Assembly: GCF_014077505.1 (NCBI RefSeq)
Contig: NZ_JACGWA010000002.1
Location: forward strand, 124,001-188,000
Length of the DNA stretch: 64,000 bases
Direction: 5' to 3'
From: Colwellia sp. BRX10-3
GTDB taxonomy: Bacteria > Pseudomonadota > Gammaproteobacteria > Enterobacterales > Alteromonadaceae
Shown here: piece after piece, positions 9,766 through 17,207 of the stretch
How the letters are laid out: each line of letters opens with the position of its first letter
Numbering within the stretch: the first letter of the stretch is position 1
The notes under the pieces: generated by a model
Database searches by the model: none
The model's input: only the letters and a program-made list of their open reading frames with translations
What the model was told of the DNA's origin: nothing
Position numbers and translations under genes: made by a program

Positions 9766-9791
9766 CTAAGCTTGTAGCTATTCAAGCTTAG
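9766..9791 (-). terminator. Hairpin after the porin gene
   Basis: Perfect 9-bp arms CTAAGCTTG / CAAGCTTAG with an eight-base loop, just past the stop of the minus-strand porin. It could end the nrt operon. No T-run follows on that strand, so the call is tentative. Confidence 0.4.
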
Positions 9792-9811
9792 CTCGTGTTT
9801 TGTTCATTAGC

Positions 9812-10996
9812 CTAAAATTTAGCCCCAACCCAGAGCCAAACTTTATCAGTATCAAGGTTACCTGCGGCTGAATCACCTGCTGAATAAGCCGCGTACTTTA
9901 TACCTGCGCTATAACTTTGCGCGAATTTTTTCGTGTAAACTGCGTTAATTTCGCTGCCTAAATCGTCAACTGTATCGGTTGATTCATCAGCACTGTAATC
10001 ATGAACTGTTACAGTCCAACCACCGCCGAATGCTTTACCTGAGATTGAGGCATAAAGATCAACCAAACCTTCTTTTGGTGTGCCTAAAAACTGATCTGCC
10101 CAGCCATTGAATTTATGCAGTGTTGCGAGTGGTGTTGAAAATCCGTACATTGCTTCATCACTGCCCAATACCTCTGCACCTAATTTAAGGGTCACAGTAT
10201 CAAAACTATATCCACCTTGAATGGCCATATAACTTGCAGAATAGTCAGTTCCACCGTTTTCTGAATCTTGAGTAGCAAATTCGGCTGAATATGAAAACTT
10301 GTCTTTTTTTCCGTTAAAACTTACACCAAAAGTATCTAAGCTATTAGCCGTACCTTCATCAACTTCTAAAAGGTAGCTGTAAGCTGTTAGTTTGCCGTAA
10401 CTTGTTTTGTAGGCGATATTAAGTAAATGATCTTTCGAATTAAAATCTTTTTCATCGGAAAAAATACGATTACGTTTATTAATGTAGCTATAGCTCATTT
10501 TTATATTGTCTAAGGCTGAATAAGTTATGGTTGCGGCATCAAATGTTTGTCTATCTTGACGCCATCCTACATGCCCAACATAACGATGGTTATCTAAGGT
10601 TAGTACTTGGCGACCAACTTTTGCGGTTACGCCATCTTTTTTGTATTGCACATAAGCTTGGTCTAATTCAGTCGTTTCTGGATCGGCGATAACAGAATAT
10701 TCCGTATTATTTCCAACGGTATCGTTATAGTTGTTAACACCAGCTACTTGGCGTGAGTCTTCAAATTCAATAACAGCGGTAAAATCATTGTAGCTAGCAC
10801 TGGTGTAATTTAGGCGAGTTCTTAGCGTTAACGCTGAGGCATCTTTTTTTGCATTGTCTTGATCAACCGTTTCATATCGCAAGTTTAAATCTATACTGGC
10901 TTTAGCGTTAGTCTCGCTATTTGCGTTTGCTGAAACACTTGTACTGGCTAATAAAATCAGTGCAGTAATTTTTGAGAGTTTATGAACTGTTTGCAT
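9812..10996 (-). CDS. Outer-membrane porin, alginate-export-like family, in nitrate operon
   Basis: A 394-residue beta-barrel protein. A signal peptide (to about residue 25, ASTSVSANA) is followed by alternating aromatic and polar strands, ending with a terminal phenylalanine (WLWVGAKF) typical of outer-membrane barrels. The sequence around GRQVLTLDNHRYVGHVGWRQ resembles the alginate export/porin family (PF13372-like). It lies 59 bases after the nitrate ABC transporter ATPase in the same direction and is probably the last gene of that operon. The position suggests it admits nitrate or another anion rather than alginate (inference). No alginate genes are present. Confidence 0.75.
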   Translation of the reverse strand: MQTVHKLSKITALILLASTSVSANANSETNAKASIDLNLRYETVDQDNAKKDASALTLRTRLNYTSASYNDFTAVIEFEDSRQVAGVNNYNDTVGNNTEYSVIADPETTELDQAYVQYKKDGVTAKVGRQVLTLDNHRYVGHVGWRQDRQTFDAATITYSALDNIKMSYSYINKRNRIFSDEKDFNSKDHLLNIAYKTSYGKLTAYSYLLEVDEGTANSLDTFGVSFNGKKDKFSYSAEFATQDSENGGTDYSASYMAIQGGYSFDTVTLKLGAEVLGSDEAMYGFSTPLATLHKFNGWADQFLGTPKEGLVDLYASISGKAFGGGWTVTVHDYSADESTDTVDDLGSEINAVYTKKFAQSYSAGIKYAAYSAGDSAAGNLDTDKVWLWVGAKF

Positions 10997-11055
10997 GGTT
11001 TGTCCCTTAAAGTTTTTTAAATAAGTTTTATAATTTTTAAATTTAGCTAAATGTA

Positions 11056-11916
11056 TTAAGCAACACTGGGCGCTTTTTGTTTTGCTTGCGTTTTTTCAGT
11101 TGTTTTGGTCGATTCAGTTGCTGGAATAACTTCAACTTTTCTTTGTTTTTCATACAAAAAAGTTAAAACAGCTGAGCGTAAACGGTTATATTCAACATCT
11201 TCTGCCAGTGCTAAACGATTTCTTGGATGAGGTAAGTTGACGTCTAATATTTCGCCTATTGTCGCTGCTGGCCCATTGGTCATCATGACAATGCGATCTG
11301 ACAATAAAACAGCTTCATCTACGTCATGGGTGATCATGATTACGGTGTTGTTTAGCTTTTGCTGAATTTCCATTAATGAGTCTTGCATATGAGCTCGCGT
11401 TAAAGCGTCGAGTGCACCAAAGGGTTCATCCATTAAAAGTACTTCAGGTTTCATTGCTAAGGCTCTGGCAATGCCAATACGTTGTTTCATACCGCCTGAA
11501 ATTTCGTCAGGACGCTTGTCTTTTGCATGATCCATATGAACTAAGCGTAAGTTATGTTCGATCCATTCTTTCATTTCGGCGGGAGACATCTTATTTTTAA
11601 AGACTTGCTTTACTGCTAATTCAATATTTTGATAGGCGGTTAACCAAGGCAATAATGAATGGTTTTGAAAAACAACCGCACGTTCAGGGCCGGGTTCTGT
11701 TACTTCTTTGTTATTTAATAACACGCCGCCTAATGTTGCTCTGTGCAAACAGGCAACAATATTTAATACGGTTGATTTACCACAACCTGAATGGCCAATA
11801 AGTGAAATAAATTCGCCTTTTTTAATTTGTAAGTCAACACCCTTTAACGCGGTAAAGTCGCCCTTAGGGGTTGGAAATACCATATCTACTTTACTGATGT
11901 CTAAAATAATACTCAT
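11056..11916 (-). CDS. nrtC: Nitrate ABC transporter ATP-binding protein (NrtC/NrtD type)
   Basis: ATP-binding subunit of the nitrate/sulfonate/taurine ABC transporter family, 286 residues. The Walker A motif GHSGCGKST, Q-loop (VVFQNHSLLPWL), signature ISGGMKQRIGIARAL, Walker B VLLMDEPFGALD and switch histidine TMITHD-like region (MITHDVDEA) are all visible. It lacks the extra substrate-binding-like domain fused to cyanobacterial NrtC, so it is closer to NrtD or Klebsiella NasD. It is 24 bases downstream of the permease and works with NrtA and NrtB to import nitrate or nitrite at the inner membrane. The last 25 residues are a charged, low-complexity tail. Confidence 0.9.
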   Translation of the reverse strand: MSIILDISKVDMVFPTPKGDFTALKGVDLQIKKGEFISLIGHSGCGKSTVLNIVACLHRATLGGVLLNNKEVTEPGPERAVVFQNHSLLPWLTAYQNIELAVKQVFKNKMSPAEMKEWIEHNLRLVHMDHAKDKRPDEISGGMKQRIGIARALAMKPEVLLMDEPFGALDALTRAHMQDSLMEIQQKLNNTVIMITHDVDEAVLLSDRIVMMTNGPAATIGEILDVNLPHPRNRLALAEDVEYNRLRSAVLTFLYEKQRKVEVIPATESTKTTEKTQAKQKAPSVA

Positions 11917-11940
11917 GTGATTTCCTTTATCCTATATTGA

Positions 11941-12939
11941 CTATAGTTGTGCACTTGATTTGTCCCAAGACAATATTCTTTGAAGTTGCAGCATGGTTCT
12001 GTCAAGCAGGTAGCCAATAAGACCAATCGTTAATACTGCGGTCATAATGCGACTAAGAGATTGCGAGCTGCCGTTTTGGAATTCATCCCAAACGAATTTT
12101 CCTAACCCTGGGTTTTGTGCCAGCATTTCAGCCGCAATAAGTACCATCCAAGCAATGCCTAATGACATTCTCATACCCGTAAAAATGGCAGGAATGGAAG
12201 CCGGTAGAACAATCTTTTTAATATGTGCGTGTTTAGGCAGGCTTAACACTTTACTGACATTCACCCAGTCTTGGTTCATTGAAGCCACACCAAAAGAGGT
12301 GTTGATGACCATAGGCCAAAGGCTACATAAAGTTACCGTGATTAAAGAGGTGATAAATGATTTAGCAAACATAGGCTCAGGAGATACATAAAGCGCACTG
12401 ACTACCATGGTTACTATGGGCAACCAAGCCAAAGGTGATACAGGTTTGAAAATCTGTATTATGGGGTTTATAGCCGTGTTGAGCGTTTTGCTTAAACCAA
12501 TGGCAATACCTAACGGAATAGCAATAACAGCAGCCACTAAAAAACCACTTATTACGGTGATTAAACTGGTAAATATTTGGTCTAAAAATGTCTCTTTACC
12601 GGTATAAATGCGTACTTTGGGTTGATAATTTGGATCTTTTGCCATGCGCACTTTATTGCGTGCGTCTTGGCGAATATAAAAAGCGTCTTCTTTGTCGCGT
12701 TCAGCATTATGCTCATCAATTAAATTAACCACTTGAGTAGCCACAGCACTGGGTCCAGGGAACTTACCGAGCGAAGTATCAATGCTACTAGCCGTAAACG
12801 ACCATAGCAACATAAAACAGAAGATACCGGCCATAGGTAATATCAACGCTTGTGCCTTTTCTGAAATAAAGGACCTGATCATTTTGTTATCACTCAAAGG
12901 GGCAATACCTAATGTTTTTTTGCTAATTACAGCAGTCAT
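11941..12939 (-). CDS. nrtB: Nitrate ABC transporter permease NrtB
   Basis: Inner-membrane permease of 332 residues. A hydrophobic segment near residues 25-45 is followed by a polar loop of about 80 residues and then the BPD_transp_1 domain with five or so membrane spans. The ATPase-contact loop EAA-like segment is visible around AAEMLAQNPGLGKFVWDEF. The start is the ATG at 12939, which follows a perfect GGAG ribosome site by seven bases; a longer frame opening upstream overlaps the intercistronic hairpin. It lies between nrtA and the ATPase gene in the nrt operon. Confidence 0.9.
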   Translation of the reverse strand: MTAVISKKTLGIAPLSDNKMIRSFISEKAQALILPMAGIFCFMLLWSFTASSIDTSLGKFPGPSAVATQVVNLIDEHNAERDKEDAFYIRQDARNKVRMAKDPNYQPKVRIYTGKETFLDQIFTSLITVISGFLVAAVIAIPLGIAIGLSKTLNTAINPIIQIFKPVSPLAWLPIVTMVVSALYVSPEPMFAKSFITSLITVTLCSLWPMVINTSFGVASMNQDWVNVSKVLSLPKHAHIKKIVLPASIPAIFTGMRMSLGIAWMVLIAAEMLAQNPGLGKFVWDEFQNGSSQSLSRIMTAVLTIGLIGYLLDRTMLQLQRILSWDKSSAQL

Positions 12940-12953
12940 TTTTGTTCTCCTAT

Positions 12954-12981
12954 ATGCGTCACCTATGTATAGGCAACGCAT
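12954..12981 (-). other. Intercistronic palindrome between nrtA and nrtB
   Basis: Near-perfect palindrome with arms ATGCGT / ACGCAT and inner CCTA / TAGG. It lies in the 81-base gap after nrtA. It could protect the nrtA message 3' end or attenuate downstream expression, giving more binding protein than permease (inference). Confidence 0.55.
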
Positions 12982-13020
12982 TACTACTTACCAAAGTTCG
13001 GGGTAAAGCACGACAACGTT

Positions 13021-14415
13021 CTAAAGTTTATCACCAGCTTTTAAGCCAATTTTAAACTTGTTGATATAGGCGTTTGGCTGAGTTCCGTCATAAACAATAT
13101 TGTCAATAAAGTGTTTTTGAGGAGCACGGAAACCGTCTTCGCCGACTAAGTCTGAAAAGTCGCTTTTAGATAATATTTTGTCATCAACTAATGATTGCGC
13201 TGCAGCCATGTAAATATCAGGGCGGTAAACTTTTGCAGCAATATCTTTGTACCAACTATCAGGCATGTCATCGCTAATTTGTCCCCAACGACGCATTTGT
13301 GTTAAATACCAAATAGCATCTGAGTAGAACGGGTAAGTGGCGTTATAACGAAAGAATACGTTGAAGTCAGGCACTGAACGCACATCGCCTTTTTCGTACT
13401 CGAAGGTACCTGTCATACTGTTTGCTATAACGTCGTAATCAGCACCAACATAGTTCGATTGAGATAAAATTTTCACTGCTTCTGGACGGTTAGCATTGTT
13501 GTTTTCGTCTAACCATTTTGCTGCACGAATGAGAGCACGTGTTAAGCGAATGGTAGTATTTGGGTATTTCTCAGCAAAGGCTTTAGTAATGCCAAATACT
13601 TTTTCTGGGTTGTTCTTCCAAATTTCATAATCGGTAACGACTGGTACACCGATACCTTTGAATACGGCTTGTTGGTTCCAAGGTTCACCTACACAATAAC
13701 CATAAATAGTGCCGGCTTCCATTGTGGCTGGCATTTGTGGCGGAGGCGTTACTGACAACAGCACTTGCGCGTCAATTTTTCCTGATGTATCACCTTTATG
13801 CGGGGCATAGAATCCCGGATGAATATCACCAGCCGCTAACCAATAACGTAATTCATAGTTATGTGTCGACACTGGAAATACCATACCCATGTTGAAAGGT
13901 TTACCTTCATCAAGATACTTTTCTACAACAGGTTTTAAGGCATCAGCTTTAATAGGATGAACAGGTCTTCCATCGGCTTGCTTAGGAATATTTACCTTCA
14001 TTTGTTTCCAAATTTCATTAGAAACAGTAATGGCATTGCCATTTAAGTCCATTGAAAAAGGCGTGATGATTTCAGCTTTAGTCCCGTAACCAATAGTTGC
14101 TGCAATTGGTTGGCCAGCAAGCATGTGAGCACCGTCTAATCGACCATCTATAACGCCATCAAGCAATACTTTCCAGTTAGCTTGTGATTCAATCGTGACG
14201 TATAAGCCTTCATCTTCAAAAAATCCTTTCTCATAAGCAATAGCGATAGGGGCCATATCAGTTAATTTAATAAAACCAAATTTAAGTTCTTCTTTTTCTG
14301 GGTAGCCTAGCTCTGCTGCTTGTAAAGACGAAGTCAGTAGGGAGCCAGAAATACATAGTCCTGCAATAACAGTACGGCATAATTTTTTACATTCATTTTT
14401 TAAAGTTGTTTTCAA
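13021..14415 (-). CDS. nrtA: Nitrate ABC transporter substrate-binding protein NrtA
   Basis: Periplasmic nitrate/nitrite-binding subunit, 464 residues, matching NrtA length. After a signal peptide ([16 protein letters not shown]), the NrtA-type fold begins with [20 protein letters not shown]. It includes [19 protein letters not shown] and [13 protein letters not shown], which contain residues used by NrtA to bind nitrate. The only credible start is the TTG at 14415, preceded by GGAGAAAGG. The frame continues to a start at 14487, but those 24 codons are the leader's terminator hairpin, not protein. First gene of the nrtA-nrtB-nrtC-porin operon. It is controlled by a sigma-54 promoter and an ANTAR-type leader. 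Homologous to the neighbouring cytoplasmic sensor NasS. Confidence 0.92.
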   Translation of the reverse strand: MKTTLKNECKKLCRTVIAGLCISGSLLTSSLQAAELGYPEKEELKFGFIKLTDMAPIAIAYEKGFFEDEGLYVTIESQANWKVLLDGVIDGRLDGAHMLAGQPIAATIGYGTKAEIITPFSMDLNGNAITVSNEIWKQMKVNIPKQADGRPVHPIKADALKPVVEKYLDEGKPFNMGMVFPVSTHNYELRYWLAAGDIHPGFYAPHKGDTSGKIDAQVLLSVTPPPQMPATMEAGTIYGYCVGEPWNQQAVFKGIGVPVVTDYEIWKNNPEKVFGITKAFAEKYPNTTIRLTRALIRAAKWLDENNNANRPEAVKILSQSNYVGADYDVIANSMTGTFEYEKGDVRSVPDFNVFFRYNATYPFYSDAIWYLTQMRRWGQISDDMPDSWYKDIAAKVYRPDIYMAAAQSLVDDKILSKSDFSDLVGEDGFRAPQKHFIDNIVYDGTQPNAYINKFKIGLKAGDKL

Positions 14416-14430
14416 AATACCTTTCTCCAA

Positions 14431-14513
14431 ATAAAAAATCCCACAGTACTTTGGATACAATCCGAGTACTGTGGGCTTCAATGCCAAACTAATAATGACT
14501 ACGTCGTTGCAGT
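14431..14513 (-). promoter_or_regulatory. NasT (ANTAR) target leader with intrinsic attenuator upstream of nrtA
   Basis: Reading the minus strand: hairpin P1 (14513-14498) has a 5-bp stem ACTGC/GTAGT and the six-base loop AACGAC. After 12 bases, hairpin P2 (14485-14474) has stem GGC/GCC and six-base loop ATTGAA. Both loops have A at position 1 and G at position 4, the hallmark of ANTAR-protein RNA targets. P2's 3' arm is also the first bases of a strong terminator: arms CCCACAGTACT (14475-14465) and AGTACTGTGGG (14450-14440), an inner GGAT/ATCC stem, then ATTTTTTAT. P2 and the terminator cannot form together, so NasT binding would allow read-through into nrtA. The gene for NasT is 1.4 kb away. 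Confidence 0.85.
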
Positions 14514-14612
14514 GCGATTAGTTTTAACGAAATAAGTTTTTAGTCAATTTTCACTTTATGGTTAAAACAACCGCTGTTGATTGAATTAACATGAAAACGC
14601 TATTAACTATAA

Positions 14613-14628
14613 AGCACAATTAGTGCCA
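14613..14628 (-). promoter_or_regulatory. Sigma-54 promoter of the nrt operon
   Basis: TGGCACTAATTGTGCT fits the -24/-12 consensus TGGCACG-N4-TTGCW, with GG and GC exactly ten bases apart. Transcription would start about 90 bases before the ANTAR hairpins. Confidence 0.75.
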
Positions 14629-14713
14629 TCTATTAATTGCATTTAAAATCAGTGATTTACTTTGTTTTATGTTTTTTTGATTAAATACTTTGCTCCAACA
14701 GTGAGAAGTGTTT

Positions 14714-14729
14714 GCACTATTTTGGTGTC
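14714..14729 (-). promoter_or_regulatory. NtrC-like site upstream of nrtA
   Basis: GACACCAAAATAGTGCA resembles the NtrC site GCACC-N4/5-GGTGC, with one weak half. It lies about 90 bases upstream of the -24/-12 promoter, the expected enhancer distance. Confidence 0.5.
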
Positions 14730-14758
14730 TATATAGAGCTGCAGGTAGATACTCCACT

Positions 14759-15844
14759 TTAGTAAAGGCTCTTCTTATCCTTATATATTACAGCTTGATA
14801 AATATCTTCCCTGTAGATCGAAGCAATGTCTAGATCCGTTATTTGTTGTGTGTTTATGTGCCCACACGCTTGCATTAATTTGGCAATGTTTTCACCGTAA
14901 TGATGTGCTGGCTTATTGAATGTGGGATCACCTAAGGTTGAAAATTGTTGATAGCTTTCTACTTTACGTGGTGATGTATTGTTAAGGGTTAGGCAACTCC
15001 CCATTAATGAAGGCGCAATTACGTCGATATGTGTGTCTAAATACTTTGCACGACTCAAGAACCTCGCTGCTTCAAAGCGATTGGGAATATTTTCAAGCCA
15101 TTGGCATGCTTCATATAAAGCAGATACTAAGGCAAATGTTGTTTCTGGGTGCTTAACTTGCCAATCAGACATTAACCCAAGTACCTTCTCAGGTGAATCT
15201 TCCCATAAGTCAGAAGAAGTAACACCTGTGATGCCAACACCTTCTCGAACCGCTTTAGCATTCCAAGGGCTACCCACGCAAAAGCCATCAAGATCACCTG
15301 AATGCATAGAAGGCACCATGTCTGAAGGAGGGACAATTAATAAATTAATTTCTGATGGGCTAATGTCACTATTTTTTAGCCATTCAATAAGTTGATAATA
15401 GTGACAGCTGTAAGGAAAAACGACAGCTAAGGTTAATTTATTACCTCCTCTTTTTCGTTCATCTATTTCATGCTTAAGTATGTTGGCCGAAAACGGCATA
15501 CTGAGTGCATTCGTATCATGTTGTGATAATATTTTTTGATAGAGTTTAGTCGATAACGTGATGCCATTACCGTTACGGCTCAATATCATTGGGGAAATTA
15601 CGGTTGATTTTTGTCCGTGTAAGCCTATGTTACTGGCAATGGGCATAGGGGCTAACATTTGGGCGGCGTCAATAACTCCGCTATGCAATTTATCTCTTAA
15701 TGTGGCCCAAGAATTTTGTTTAGTTAGGTTAACGTTAAGTCCCCATTTTTCAAAAATTCCCATTTCATGAGCAATGACTAAGGGGGCACTATCTGTTAAT
15801 GGCATAAAGCCTAGGGTAATATTTTTCTTTTCAATACTAAACAT
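14759..15844 (-). CDS. nasS: NasS, cytoplasmic nitrate sensor
   Basis: A 361-residue NrtA-like protein without a signal peptide, starting directly with the fold (LGFMPLTDSAPLVIAHEMGIF). It retains the nitrate-pocket regions IDAAQMLAPMPIASNIG and GFCVGSPWNAKAV. In known NasS-NasT systems, NasS without nitrate sequesters NasT, and nitrate binding releases it. The gene follows nasT by 42 bases in the same direction and precedes the nrt operon, whose leader is the probable target. The substrate-binding-protein family could mislead automatic annotation to call this a transporter subunit. Lack of export signal and pairing with the ANTAR gene argue for NasS. Confidence 0.9.
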   Translation of the reverse strand: MFSIEKKNITLGFMPLTDSAPLVIAHEMGIFEKWGLNVNLTKQNSWATLRDKLHSGVIDAAQMLAPMPIASNIGLHGQKSTVISPMILSRNGNGITLSTKLYQKILSQHDTNALSMPFSANILKHEIDERKRGGNKLTLAVVFPYSCHYYQLIEWLKNSDISPSEINLLIVPPSDMVPSMHSGDLDGFCVGSPWNAKAVREGVGITGVTSSDLWEDSPEKVLGLMSDWQVKHPETTFALVSALYEACQWLENIPNRFEAARFLSRAKYLDTHIDVIAPSLMGSCLTLNNTSPRKVESYQQFSTLGDPTFNKPAHHYGENIAKLMQACGHINTQQITDLDIASIYREDIYQAVIYKDKKSLY

Positions 15845-15886
15845 GATTTATAGTCTCTATAATGCCTTAAAACGCTTTTGAATTAT

Positions 15887-16522
15887 CTAAAAAATGCTGG
15901 CGACAGAGAGGATGTTTTTGGCAACATCATCCATTTTCTGGCTGTTATCCATCGCTATTTTGCGAATGAAGTGATACGCATCTATTTCAGACAGTTGCTT
16001 TGTTTCCATTAACCAGCGTTTAGCTTTATCGATGTTTTTCTGACTGGACAGTTTTTGTTTAGTGTCAGCAAGTTCTTGTTTTAGTCCTTGAAAAAGGTCA
16101 AATCTCGCAATGGCAACATCAATGATCGACTTCACTCTTACTTGGTCAACTTCTCCAACAACATAAGCACTAACCCCCGAATTAACCATTTGATTAATCG
16201 TTGTATTGGTATTTTGTTGTTCTGAAAAAACCACGATAGGTTTAGGGGCGAATTGGGATATTTGATTGAGATTTTCAAGCATATCTCTATTAGGAGATTC
16301 TATATCTATAATAATGACATCAGGGTTAAGCTGCTTAACATCTCTTAGCAAAGGTACGCCAGAATGAGCAATATGATAAATGTCATATTGTCCATTAGTC
16401 AGTACGCTCATTAATGCCTTTGCTTTTACATGGTTAATTTCTGCAAGTAATACTTTTAACCCTGAAGGAGCATCTTGAATTAGTGTGTTTTTTTTAGGTG
16501 AAGATAACGTATTTTTTTTCAA
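15887..16522 (-). CDS. nasT: NasT, ANTAR-domain transcription antiterminator
   Basis: A 211-residue response-regulator-like protein. A receiver domain (about 22-140) is followed by a coiled helix and a C-terminal ANTAR RNA-binding domain (about 145-205). The latter contains the A..W/L..K/A pattern KAKRWLMETKQLSEIDAYHF. The receiver keeps the phosphorylatable-type Asp in PDVIIIDIE; known NasT proteins work by NasS release rather than phosphorylation. The start is a TTG at 16522 with a close GGAAT upstream; no better start is seen. Partner: NasS, encoded immediately downstream. Predicted RNA target: the leader at 14431-14513. Confidence 0.92.
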   Translation of the reverse strand: MKKNTLSSPKKNTLIQDAPSGLKVLLAEINHVKAKALMSVLTNGQYDIYHIAHSGVPLLRDVKQLNPDVIIIDIESPNRDMLENLNQISQFAPKPIVVFSEQQNTNTTINQMVNSGVSAYVVGEVDQVRVKSIIDVAIARFDLFQGLKQELADTKQKLSSQKNIDKAKRWLMETKQLSEIDAYHFIRKIAMDNSQKMDDVAKNILSVASIF

Positions 16523-16840
16523 TTTATTCCAATCAAAATCAATAATTCAATCTACTTTTAATAATAAGGCAGAATTCGTGCCAGTAAATCAATTTGCTTA
16601 ATATCAATGCCTTAGTTGTTATTTTTAATTTTATTAACTGACTTTTATTAGTTTGTGATGCAAGGGTGCACCAAAATAACCTGTTCAAGGACTGAATTGA
16701 TTTATGCTTATGAACGAAGGCGCTTTATGACACTTTATATGCGAGTAACCTTACGCGTGAATCCAATGATGAATGATTAAAAATAATCCCAACTTAGTCC
16801 ACTAAGCTGGGATTATTAACAAAAACATACAGTGAAGTAT
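16523..16840. other. Gap between nirD end and nasT start
   Basis: The 318-base stretch should hold the nasT-nasS promoter. No -24/-12 element was found by eye. It ends in the nirBD terminator. No gene is visible. Confidence 0.5.
16782..16817 (-). terminator. Terminator of nirBD
   Basis: A 17-bp inverted repeat with one mismatch (AATAATCCCA...TGGGATTATT, core CTTAGT/ACTAAG) lies 24 bases past the nirD stop. There is no long T-run, but the stem is strong. Confidence 0.65.
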
Positions 16841-17176
16841 CTAACCTAATATTTCTAATTTTCCGTCGCTAACACGTGTTTCATAAGTTTTAATGGCAAA
16901 GGCATCATCATCTAAACATGCACCAGAATTTAAACAAAAACGTTGTTTTAATAAGGGTGAAGCAACGTAAACGCCACCTTTAGTTTCGCCAATTAAACCG
17001 CGATATAAAACGTTCGCTTTCCCACATGGGTCAAAGTTAGAAACGGCATAAAAGGTGTCGTTGCCTACTTGAAATAAGGCAACTTGTTCTTCGTTTGCAA
17101 GTAAAGCACAAACACCTGAATTTTTTATTAAATCACTTGTTGGGCAGATGGTTTGCCACGTATTTTTTGTTGTCAT
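16841..17176 (-). CDS. nirD: Assimilatory nitrite reductase small subunit NirD
   Basis: A 111-residue Rieske-like fold protein, the usual NirD size. The normal iron-sulfur ligands (C-x-H) are absent, as in E. coli NirD, so it is structural rather than a redox centre. It follows nirB by 31 bases and forms the NADH-dependent nitrite reductase with it in the cytoplasm. A terminator follows, so it is the last gene of nirBD. Confidence 0.93.
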   Translation of the reverse strand: MTTKNTWQTICPTSDLIKNSGVCALLANEEQVALFQVGNDTFYAVSNFDPCGKANVLYRGLIGETKGGVYVASPLLKQRFCLNSGACLDDDAFAIKTYETRVSDGKLEILG

Positions 17177-17207
17177 TTTACTTTCCTTCCTTATTCGTAA
17201 ACGTTAC

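Noticed and set aside
11376..12607. Several plus-strand frames of 66-114 codons opposite the nitrate ABC genes
   Set aside because: Antisense to well-identified ATPase and permease genes, with no starts or protein features of their own.
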